Source: Nannocystis sp.
GTDB taxonomy: Bacteria > Myxococcota_A > Polyangia > Nannocystales > Nannocystaceae
NCBI RefSeq assembly: GCF_016714285.1
Contig: NZ_JADJNN010000002.1
Coordinates: forward strand, 395,001 to 459,000
Direction: 5' to 3'
Length of the DNA stretch: 64,000 bases
The notes under the pieces were generated by a model. That model worked only from the letters and a program-made list of their open reading frames with translations. It did no database searches and had not been told where the DNA came from. Positions 47,079-54,678 of this stretch are shown here, piece by piece (within the stretch, counting starts at the first letter, position 1; each line of letters begins with the position of its first letter). A program made the position numbers and the translations under genes.

Positions 47079-47912
47079 TCACCCGGGCAGCGGCGTCGCC
47101 CCGGTCCACTGCGCGCTCAGCTCGTAGAACCTCCGCGCCAGCTCGCCGTCACGCGCCGCCGCGTGCATCGGCGCGGGCTTGCTGCGCACATAATATCCAC
47201 CGGTCGCGCTGGCCAGCGCCGGGTCCAGGCACAGCGCCACCGAGGTCGCGGCCGCGTCGGCCAGCGAATCACTGCCCTCCATCTCGAAGCCCTCGGTCAG
47301 CAGCTTGGTCGAGCTGACCCCCGGGTGCAGCGCGTTGACGGTGACGCCGCGAGCGTGCAGGCGGCGCGCGAGCTCCACCGTGAACAGCACATTGGCCAGC
47401 TTGGACATCGCATACGAGGCGTAGCTGTTGAAGGGCCCGCGCAGCAGCTGGACGTCCGCGAGGTCGATGCGGCCGCGGTTGTGGGCCATCGAGCTGACAT
47501 TGACGACCCGCCGCAGCTGCGCGCCGACGCTGCTGGCGAGCACGAGGTGCGTGAGCAGGAAGGGCGCGAGGTGATTGACGGCGAGGGTCATCTCGAAGCC
47601 GTCGACGCTGAGCTCGCGCCGCTTCATGTACACGCCGGCGTTATGCAGCAGCACGTCGAGGTGAACGTCGCGGGCGGCGAGCTCGGCCGCCATGTCGCGG
47701 ACGGCGGCCAGGCTGGCGAGGTCGGCGATCACGGGCTCGGGCACCGCGCCGCCGAGCGTACGCAGCTCGGCGACGGTGGCCGCCACACGCTCGGCGTTGC
47801 GGCCGTGGACAATCACGGAAGCCCCGCGGCGGGTCAGCTCGCGGGCGGTCTCGCGGCCGATGCCATCGGTGGCGCCGGTGACGAGGATGGTCGGGGCAGT
47901 GGTGCCGTGCAT
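47079..47912 (-). CDS. Short-chain dehydrogenase/reductase
   Basis: 277 residues. The Rossmann motif is LVTGATDGIGRETA, then LLHNAGVY, NVSSMAH and the catalytic YASYAMSK (Tyr-x3-Lys). It resembles the retinol dehydrogenase/WW-oxidoreductase-like branch of SDRs acting on hydrophobic alcohols. Its start codon sits at the edge of a 56-bp tandem duplication, so the upstream region holds a second copy of the start region. Confidence 0.9.
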   Translation of the reverse strand: MHGTTAPTILVTGATDGIGRETARELTRRGASVIVHGRNAERVAATVAELRTLGGAVPEPVIADLASLAAVRDMAAELAARDVHLDVLLHNAGVYMKRRELSVDGFEMTLAVNHLAPFLLTHLVLASSVGAQLRRVVNVSSMAHNRGRIDLADVQLLRGPFNSYASYAMSKLANVLFTVELARRLHARGVTVNALHPGVSSTKLLTEGFEMEGSDSLADAAATSVALCLDPALASATGGYYVRSKPAPMHAAARDGELARRFYELSAQWTGATPLPG

Positions 47913-48019
47913 GACCGCAAGGTGCCGCGGATCGCCGCGCCTGTCGAGGCAGCGGCGGCGGTGTGCATGACCGCAAGGTGCCGCGGATCGCCGCGCCTGT
48001 CGAGGCAGCGGCGGCGGTG
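47908..48019. repeat. 56-bp tandem duplication at the 5' end of the SDR gene
   Basis: TGCATGACCGCAAGGTGCCG... at 47908 repeats exactly at 47964; a partial third copy (GCAGGTGCCGCGGATCGC) starts near 48023. It includes the SDR start codon on the minus strand. Confidence 0.9.
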
Positions 48020-48280
48020 GCAGCAGGTGCCGCGGATCGCGTGCAGGCGGCGCCGCTACGAGATGGGCAGAAGTGGGGCCCACCGCGGGGGGGGGCGGAT
48101 CACCACGCTGACGAAGCTGCGCGCGGACCCGCGGGTGCCGCCCGCAACGAGATCTGCCGGCGGCGGCGCTGTGCCAGCCGCGGGCCAGCCGGTAGAGCGG
48201 GGGTGCGGCGGGGGGGGGGGGCGACCCCAGGAGGCCCACCCCGGGCGAATCCCCGTGGGGGGGGGAAAGACACCCAGAGC
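47913..48280. other. 368-bp stretch without a gene, with long G-runs
   Basis: After the duplication come several G-runs: about 10 G near 48090, 12 near 48216 and 9-10 near 48258. No coding signal or RNA gene was seen. The runs may be real or sequencing artefacts. Confidence 0.55.
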
Positions 48281-48895
48281 TCATGGGCTGTACTCACCCT
48301 TGCCCTGGCGGACCAGCTCGACCTCGCCGTCGACGAAGCGCAGCACGGTCGAGGGGTCGGGCCACAGCGGACCGGCGTCGACGAGCACCGCGACCTCGCG
48401 AGCATAGCGTTGCTCGTAGAGCTCGGGCTCCTCGAGCTCCGGGACGCCGTCGTCGTATGGGGTGACCGAGCCGGTCAGCAGCGGCTCGCCGAGCTCGCCG
48501 ACCAGCAGGTTGCAGATCGGGTGGTCGGGCATGCGGATGCCGACCTCGTGGTGGCGGTTGTACATGCTGCGCGGCACGTCGGACGCGGCCTTCAGGATCA
48601 GCGTGTAGGGCCCGGGCAGCAGGCGGCGGATCAGGCGAAAGTGCGAGTTGCTCATCACCCCGTAGCGACCGACCTCGGCCAGCGCCGTCACGATCATCGT
48701 CAGTGGTTTGTGCGAGCGCTCGTCGAGGCCCTTGAGCTTGCGGATCGCGGCGATGCCCTTGACGCTGGACAGCGCGCAGCCGAATGCGTAGCCGGTGTCC
48801 GTCGGGTAGACGATCACCTGACCGCGCTGGAGGGCGTCGAGCGCGGGTTGCAGCTTGCGGGGATTGGGCCGCTCGGGCTCGACGTGGACGCGCAT
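48281..48895 (-). CDS. yciO: Sua5/YciO/YrdC-family protein
   Basis: 204 residues, near the E. coli YciO length (206), with VIVYPTDTGYAFGCALSS, the SHKPLTMIV loop and LPGPYTLILKA. It belongs to the L-threonylcarbamoyl-AMP synthase fold; TsaC/Sua5 make the precursor of t6A in tRNA, while YciO-type members are less clear. 39 bp separate it from the aldolase gene upstream on the same strand. Confidence 0.88.
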   Translation of the reverse strand: MRVHVEPERPNPRKLQPALDALQRGQVIVYPTDTGYAFGCALSSVKGIAAIRKLKGLDERSHKPLTMIVTALAEVGRYGVMSNSHFRLIRRLLPGPYTLILKAASDVPRSMYNRHHEVGIRMPDHPICNLLVGELGEPLLTGSVTPYDDGVPELEEPELYEQRYAREVAVLVDAGPLWPDPSTVLRFVDGEVELVRQGKGEYSP

Positions 48896-48934
48896 GATCT
48901 CAGCTCTCGCGGCTCTACTGGCGATTGGTGGGCG

Positions 48935-49966
48935 CTACCGATGCAGGGTGGTGCCGGTCGCGCGGAGGTCGACGCAGGCCTGCTTCACGCGGGCCTGCAT
49001 GCCCTTCTCGGCCGCCTTGAGGTAGCCGCGCGGGTCGTAGTGCTTCTTGTTGCCGACCTCGCCGTCGATGCGCAGCACGCCGTCGTAGTTCTTGTACATA
49101 TGATCGGCGATCGGGCGGGTGTACGCATATTGCGTGTCGGTGTCGACGTTCATCTTGATGACGCCGTACTCGAGGGTCTCGTGGATGTCGGCGAGCTCCG
49201 AGCCGGAGCCGCCGTGGAACACGAGGTCGAAGCGGGCGCCGGCGCCGAGCGCCTGCTCGACCGCGCGCTGCCCGTCGCGCAAGATCGTCGGCTTGAGCTT
49301 GACGTTGCCGGGCTTGTACACCCCGTGCACGTTGCCGAAGGTGGCGGCGAACATGTAGCGCCCGCCCTTGACCTCGCCGAGCGCGCGGGCCACCGCGACC
49401 ATGTCCTCGGGCGTTGTATAAAGCTTCTCGGCCGGCGCGCCCTCGTGGTTGACGCCGTCCTCCTCGCCGCCGACGACCCCGGCCTCGACCTCGAGGATGA
49501 GCTCCAGCTCGGCGCACTCGGCCAGCAGCTGGCGGGCGAGCTTCATGTTCTCAGCCAGCGGCAGCTCGGAGCCGTCGAACATGTGCGACGAAAACAGGTT
49601 CGGCTGACCGGCGGCCCGGCGGCGCCTGGTCTCGGCCAGCAGCGGGCGCATGAACTTGTCGAGCTTGTCAGCCGGGCAATGATCGGTGTGGATCGCCACG
49701 TTGATCGGGTAGCGAGCGGCGACGCGGTGGATGTACTCCGCGAGGGCGATCGCGCCGAGGGCCATATCCTTCACGAACTGGCCCGACGCGAACTCGCCGC
49801 CGCCGGTGCTGACCTGCAGGATGCCGTCGCACTTCGCCTCGGCGAAGGCCGCCAGCGCCGCGTTGATCGTGCTGGACGAGGTGATGTTGATCGCCGGGTA
49901 CGCGAACTTGTGCGTCCGGGCGTGGGCGAGCATGTTGCAGTACGTTGCGTGGTCGGCGACGGGCAT
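48935..49966 (-). CDS. fba: Class II fructose-bisphosphate aldolase
   Basis: 343 residues. Zinc site HTDHC (NVAIHTDHC), SSHMFDGSE, EVEAGVVGGEEDG and FHGGSGS phosphate loop. It cleaves fructose-1,6-bisphosphate in glycolysis and gluconeogenesis. GGGGG precedes ATG 49966, which gives the family N terminus. Same strand as yciO. Confidence 0.95.
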   Translation of the reverse strand: MPVADHATYCNMLAHARTHKFAYPAINITSSSTINAALAAFAEAKCDGILQVSTGGGEFASGQFVKDMALGAIALAEYIHRVAARYPINVAIHTDHCPADKLDKFMRPLLAETRRRRAAGQPNLFSSHMFDGSELPLAENMKLARQLLAECAELELILEVEAGVVGGEEDGVNHEGAPAEKLYTTPEDMVAVARALGEVKGGRYMFAATFGNVHGVYKPGNVKLKPTILRDGQRAVEQALGAGARFDLVFHGGSGSELADIHETLEYGVIKMNVDTDTQYAYTRPIADHMYKNYDGVLRIDGEVGNKKHYDPRGYLKAAEKGMQARVKQACVDLRATGTTLHR

Positions 49967-50014
49967 CGAGGGTCCCCCTGGCGCGGCAAGGGGTATCACA
50001 GGCGCGACGCGAGG

Positions 50015-51448
50015 TCACGCGGGGCCGGGCGCGCCCAGTGAGGCACGTTGGGCACGTCGGGCGCGCCAGCGGGTCAGCAGCCAGTGCACCGCGAGCAGGG
50101 CCAGGATGATCGCGTAGGGGTCGTACGGCGTGCGCAGGCGGACGTCGCCGAAGAACACCGCCGCGAGCAGCATCGAGTTGAACAGGCATAGCGCCAGCAC
50201 GGCCGTCGCCGGCGTGCGGCGCAGGCGCGCCAGCCCGAGCCCGACGCCGAGCAGCGAGGGCACCAGCACGAAGATCTGGAAACCGTAGCGAAACACCTCC
50301 GAGGGCGGCAAGAAGTACTGCCGGTTCTTGGCGTTGTCGGGCCACTGCCGCGAGATGAACCACTGCAGCAGCAGGTTGACGACCGAGTACTGCAGCTGCC
50401 CGATCAGGCCGGTGCGGCGGTAGCACTCGCGCCGCAGATCGCGGTGGATCCACGGGTCGCCGATGTAACCGACGAAGCGGATCGTCTCGCCCTCCATCGC
50501 CGGATTGAGCGCGAGCGGGTGGCCCGGCGGGAAGGTGACCTGCAGGGTGCGGTAGCTCGGCAAGCTCACGCGTCGACCGTCGTTGGTGTTGTTGGCCCGC
50601 GCGCTGCGGTCGAGGTCCGCCTTCTTCTTGAACGCCTGGGTCACGATGTTGTGACAGCGCCCGGCGGTGAGGTTCATGTTGGCGTTCTCGGCGATGCCGT
50701 CCCAGCGCCCGGTGTGGCTGTGGTAGCGCCACACGCTGAACGCCAGCGCTGCGATCAACGGCAGCCCGACGCCGACCAGCTGACGCAGGCGCACCCACGG
50801 CAGCCCGCGCACGTTCACCAGCCACAGCCCGAACACCAGCACGAAGAACAGCGCCGACTGCGGGCGCAGCATGAAGCACAGCGCCGAGGCGACCCCCGCC
50901 GCCCACGCCATCTTGCCCTCCTGTACCACCCGCACCAGCCAGTACGCCGACAGCAGCTGCGCGCACAGGAAGGGCGTCTCCGACAGGAAGAAGCCGGTGG
51001 TCGACAGGTTCGGATACCAGACCAGCGCGAGCACCCCGGCGATCGCGGCGAGGCGCGCCGTCGGCAGCACACGGCAGGCGAGCAGGTAGGTCAGTGGCAC
51101 CGCCGCCGCCCCGAGCAGACCCCACACCACCGCGGCCGCCCGGTACGGCGCGCCCGGCCCGAAGATCTTGAACACCCCCGCGAGCAGGTAGTGCGTGCCG
51201 AAGGCCTGCCACGCCAGGTCGCGGACGCCGCTGCGCGGGCCGTGCACCGCGAGGTCGGTGGCCCGTTTCACATACATGTTCATGTCGCTGAACACGTAGT
51301 TGCCCGGCGGGTGGACCACGAGCACCCAGACCAGGCGGGTCAGCAGCGCGAGCGCCGTCAGCCACAGCAGCCAGCGGCGCGAGGGCACGACGCCGGGACG
51401 CGGCACCGCCACGGCGGGCACGCTCGAGGAGGGGTCCGGGGTCGACAC
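50015..51448 (-). CDS. GT-C glycosyltransferase (PMT/ArnT-like) membrane protein
   Basis: 477 residues, about 10-11 hydrophobic helices, first at WLLWLTALALLTRLVWVLV. The first periplasmic loop carries DMNMYVKRATDLAVHG, matching the Asp-rich site of lipid-linked-sugar GT39/83-type enzymes. The periplasmic loop before the later helices includes AENANMNLTAGRCHN. It probably transfers a sugar from polyprenyl phosphate to a protein or lipid. GTG at 51448. Confidence 0.83.
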   Translation of the reverse strand: MSTPDPSSSVPAVAVPRPGVVPSRRWLLWLTALALLTRLVWVLVVHPPGNYVFSDMNMYVKRATDLAVHGPRSGVRDLAWQAFGTHYLLAGVFKIFGPGAPYRAAAVVWGLLGAAAVPLTYLLACRVLPTARLAAIAGVLALVWYPNLSTTGFFLSETPFLCAQLLSAYWLVRVVQEGKMAWAAGVASALCFMLRPQSALFFVLVFGLWLVNVRGLPWVRLRQLVGVGLPLIAALAFSVWRYHSHTGRWDGIAENANMNLTAGRCHNIVTQAFKKKADLDRSARANNTNDGRRVSLPSYRTLQVTFPPGHPLALNPAMEGETIRFVGYIGDPWIHRDLRRECYRRTGLIGQLQYSVVNLLLQWFISRQWPDNAKNRQYFLPPSEVFRYGFQIFVLVPSLLGVGLGLARLRRTPATAVLALCLFNSMLLAAVFFGDVRLRTPYDPYAIILALLAVHWLLTRWRARRAQRASLGAPGPA

Positions 51449-51525
51449 GGGCCGGGAGGGTAGACGACCCGCGCCGCGCCGGGGAGGGGCTCCTGGTTTC
51501 TCTCGCGGCGGGGTAGAAATGCCGC

Positions 51526-52950
51526 ATGTCCGTGTACCCGCCGATCGAGGGGTCCGAGGTCTTCATCGCGCGTCGGCGACGCCTGATGGCGGCGCTCGGC
51601 GAGCTGCCGGTGGCCCTGTTCGCTGGTGACCCGAGCCCGCGCAACTACGCCGCCAACGTCCACCCCTACCGCGCGCACAGCCACTTCCTGTACCTCACGG
51701 GCACCGCCTGGCCGGGCGCGGTGCTGCTGGGCGAGGGCGACGAGTGGGAGATCTTCGCCACCCCGCCGGCCCCCGACGACGCCCTGTGGCTCGGCGCCTC
51801 CGCGACCTGGGACACCCTCGCCGCGGCGATCGGCGTCCAGGCGATCCGCCCGCTCGCCGAGCTGGCCGACGCGATCGTCGCCCACGGCGGCGCCGCGGCG
51901 CTCGCCACTCTCCCCGCCATCCACCCGCGCAGCCGGGCCCAGCAGGCCGCCCTGTTCGCCCGCCCCTGGGGCCTGCACGACGAGTCGCTGCACGGCGCCG
52001 TCCCGCTGAGCGAGCCGGACAGCGCGCTCGCCGAGGCCATGATCAGCGTGCGCCTGAGCCACGACGCCGCCGCCCTCGCGCACATCCGCGGCGCCATCCA
52101 GATCACACACCGCGGCCACCTCGCTGGCATGGCGCTCACCTCCCCTGGCCGCCGCGAGTGCGAGGTCCGGGCCGCGATCGAGCGCGAGTTCACGGCCCAC
52201 GGCGCCGTCCCGGCCTACGGCAGCATCGTCTCGGTCGCCGGCGAGATCCTGCACAACGAGCACAGCCACCAGCACATGCGCGCCGGAGATCTCCTGCTCG
52301 TCGACGCCGGCGCCGAGCTGCACGGCTGGGCCAGCGACGTGACCCGCACCTGGCCCGTCTCCGGCAAGTTCAGCCCGACCCAACGTGCCATGTACGACAT
52401 TGTCCTACAAGCCAACATCGACGCCATCGACCAGGTCCGGCCCGGGGTGCGCTACCGCGACGTGCATCTGCAAGCTTGCCGCACGCTCACGCGGGGCCTG
52501 GTCGACGAGGGCATCCTGCGGGGCGACATCGACAACCTGGTCGAGCGGGGTGCCCACGCCCTGTTCTTCCCGCACGGCGTCGGCCACCTGCTCGGGCTCG
52601 ACGTGCACGACATGGAAGATCTCGGCGACCGGGCCGGCTATGGGCCTGGACGGGTGCGCAGCCAGCAGTTCGGCCTCGGCTACCTGCGCCTCGACCGCGA
52701 CCTCGCGGTCGACATGGTCGTCACGATCGAGCCGGGCTTTTACCTCGTGCCCGCGATCTTGCAGGACCCGTCCCTGTGCGGGCCCTTCGATCGCGACGGG
52801 ACCCTCCAGCGCGAGCGCCTCGCCGCCTTCGCGGACGTGCGGGGCATCCGCATCGAGGACGACGTACGCTGCACCTCCGGCGCCCCCGAGGTCCTGAGCG
52901 CCGAGATCCCGAAGGCCGCCCAGGCCGTGATGGATTGCGTGAGTGCCTGA
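51526..52950 (+). CDS. pepP: Xaa-Pro aminopeptidase (M24B, PepP-like)
   Basis: 474 residues. N-terminal creatinase domain with RAHSHFLYLTGT; metal-binding C domain has VDAGAELHGWASDVTRTWP (two Asp), HGVGHLLGLDVHDM (His), TIEPGFYL (Glu) and RIEDDV (Glu). It removes N-terminal residues before proline. TAGAAA lies 6 bases before ATG and no SD is seen. A diverged palindrome pair lies at 52386-52414. Confidence 0.93.
   Translation: MSVYPPIEGSEVFIARRRRLMAALGELPVALFAGDPSPRNYAANVHPYRAHSHFLYLTGTAWPGAVLLGEGDEWEIFATPPAPDDALWLGASATWDTLAAAIGVQAIRPLAELADAIVAHGGAAALATLPAIHPRSRAQQAALFARPWGLHDESLHGAVPLSEPDSALAEAMISVRLSHDAAALAHIRGAIQITHRGHLAGMALTSPGRRECEVRAAIEREFTAHGAVPAYGSIVSVAGEILHNEHSHQHMRAGDLLLVDAGAELHGWASDVTRTWPVSGKFSPTQRAMYDIVLQANIDAIDQVRPGVRYRDVHLQACRTLTRGLVDEGILRGDIDNLVERGAHALFFPHGVGHLLGLDVHDMEDLGDRAGYGPGRVRSQQFGLGYLRLDRDLAVDMVVTIEPGFYLVPAILQDPSLCGPFDRDGTLQRERLAAFADVRGIRIEDDVRCTSGAPEVLSAEIPKAAQAVMDCVSA
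52386..52414. repeat. Two worn palindromes, 1 bp out of register, in pepP
   Basis: TGCCA-TGTA-CGACA, one T, then TGTCC-TACA-AGCCA. Close to the 14-bp tandem arrangement elsewhere. Confidence 0.4.
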
Positions 52951-52989
52951 GCGGCGGCTCGCCCGAGCGGTTGCCATTGGCGGCCCCGA

Positions 52990-53035
52990 GCGGCCCCGCC
53001 CGGCCCCGGCCAGACCCCGGCCAGACCCCGCGGCT
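52990..53035. repeat. GGCC/CCCCGG short repeats
   Basis: Repeats of CCGGCCCC and GGCCAGACCCC in the gap between pepP and the Ig-like lipoprotein gene; no gene seen. Confidence 0.65.
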
Positions 53036-53156
53036 TCCTGGTAAAGCGCCGGACGCTCATGGTACCCTGGCCCCGCGACCTGCCCTGGCGGGTGGCATGA
53101 CCTTCAACATGACCAGGCGTGATGGCCAGGAGGCCAGACGCCGCTTGGAGTCGACG

Positions 53157-54620
53157 ATGAACTTCCGCCTCATGCTCCTGACCTCTGGGCTCCTCACCGG
53201 CACCGTGCTGGGCGGCTGTAGCCGCGAAGAGCTGGCACCCTGGTTCCCGCAGGATATCCAGATCGTCTGCAAGGACGTCCCGTCGGCGGTCCTCGGCCAG
53301 CCCTACACCTTCGACCTGAAAGTCACCGGCGGCGTGGCGCCGCTCATGTTCGAGGCGACGGGCCTGCCGATGGGCCTCACGATCGACGACAACGGCGTCA
53401 TCACCGGCACGCCCACCGAAGAGGGCATGTTCAAGTTCACGATCACGGTCACCGATGGCGACGGCAACGTCCGCGTCTTCGAGACCTGCGGCGAGCTCAC
53501 CGTCAACCCGCCGGACCAGCCGATGATCGACTGCGTCGACGACTCGGGCAGCGCCCCGGACGGCTTCGTCGGCATCACCTACGCCGACTTCCAGGTCACC
53601 GCGCCCGGCGGCGTCGTGCCCTACGCCTGGTCCTACAAGAACCTCCCGCCCGGCCTCGTGTTCACGCCCGACGCCGCCAACGGCACCTCGGCCACCATCA
53701 GCGGCACGCCCACCACCAAGGGCACCTACGCCCTCGAGATCACGATCGTCGACGGCAGCGGCGTCGAGACCACCGTGAGCTGCGGCGACCTCATCATCAG
53801 CGACCCGCTCTCCGTCGACACCGACGAGCTGCTCAAGGTCTTCCCCGACGGCTGCGTGCCCCTCGGCATCACCCTCAAGCAGCTGCAGGACGACAAGATC
53901 ATCTTCGGCGGCGACGGCAGCCCGATCGCCTGCGCCTTCGTCCCCGGCCGCGGCAACGGCAACAAGAAGTGGGACGGCGTCACCGACTCGCAGCCCCCAG
54001 GCCTCACCCTCGACGCCGCCAGCTGCGCCTGGGGCGGCAAGGTCAGCACCAACCTGCCCTTCGGCATCTACGCCTGGATCACCACCTTCACGCAGACCAG
54101 CCTCAAGGCCTACGTGCCCTACTGCGCCCCGCAGGACGTCCAGGCCCCCACCGCCTACGACGTCATGCGCGAGGACACCGGCAACCTCGCCAGCTTCAAG
54201 CCTGGCGTCGTCGTCCTCAATCCTGGCCAGGGCATCACCTACGGCAGCGACGTCCCGGACCCCAAGGTCACCGTCACCGACACCGTCAACGCCTGCCCCG
54301 GCAACACCTGCTTCTACGCCTTCGTGTTCGCCTACAACACGCTGTCGCAGATGGCCTCGGTGAGCGCCAGCCCGAACAGCAAGTTCCCGGCCCAAGGCTT
54401 CGACGGCTTCACCCACGCGCTCCGCATCACCGACGTCGCCATCGATAGCTTCCGCGGCCGCGCCTTCGTCGCCAACATCCAGTTCGACTACTGCATCGCC
54501 TCGAACGGCGACGACTGCGGCAACAACGAGATGGACTCGGCCAAGCGCGCCGATCTGGTCCGCAAGAACGGCGGCGGCAGCAACTACTACTTCAGCCTGG
54601 TCGCCCTGCCGGCCAACTGA
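53157..54620 (+). CDS. Lipoprotein with putative Ig-like (cadherin-like) domains
   Basis: 487 residues. Signal peptide ends TVLGGC. Two similar repeats follow, each ending GVITGTPTEEGMFKFTITV-like (the second is ATISGTPTTKGTYALEITI), the hallmark of putative Ig (He_PIG/dystroglycan-like) domains. The last 200 residues have paired cysteines (CAPQDVQ, CPGNTCF, CIASNGDDCG) and no known motif. A surface-adhesion role is likely. GGAG lies before ATG 53157; the farther upstream frame is not supported. Confidence 0.83.
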   Translation: MNFRLMLLTSGLLTGTVLGGCSREELAPWFPQDIQIVCKDVPSAVLGQPYTFDLKVTGGVAPLMFEATGLPMGLTIDDNGVITGTPTEEGMFKFTITVTDGDGNVRVFETCGELTVNPPDQPMIDCVDDSGSAPDGFVGITYADFQVTAPGGVVPYAWSYKNLPPGLVFTPDAANGTSATISGTPTTKGTYALEITIVDGSGVETTVSCGDLIISDPLSVDTDELLKVFPDGCVPLGITLKQLQDDKIIFGGDGSPIACAFVPGRGNGNKKWDGVTDSQPPGLTLDAASCAWGGKVSTNLPFGIYAWITTFTQTSLKAYVPYCAPQDVQAPTAYDVMREDTGNLASFKPGVVVLNPGQGITYGSDVPDPKVTVTDTVNACPGNTCFYAFVFAYNTLSQMASVSASPNSKFPAQGFDGFTHALRITDVAIDSFRGRAFVANIQFDYCIASNGDDCGNNEMDSAKRADLVRKNGGGSNYYFSLVALPAN

Positions 54621-54678
54621 GACGTCCCCTCCGCAATCCCGATCCACCCCTCCTCCGTCGCCAGCGAAGCATCGCAGC

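Noticed and set aside
46744..48280. Prophage or IS remnant
   Set aside because: No transposase, integrase or terminal repeats; only homopolymers and a local duplication.
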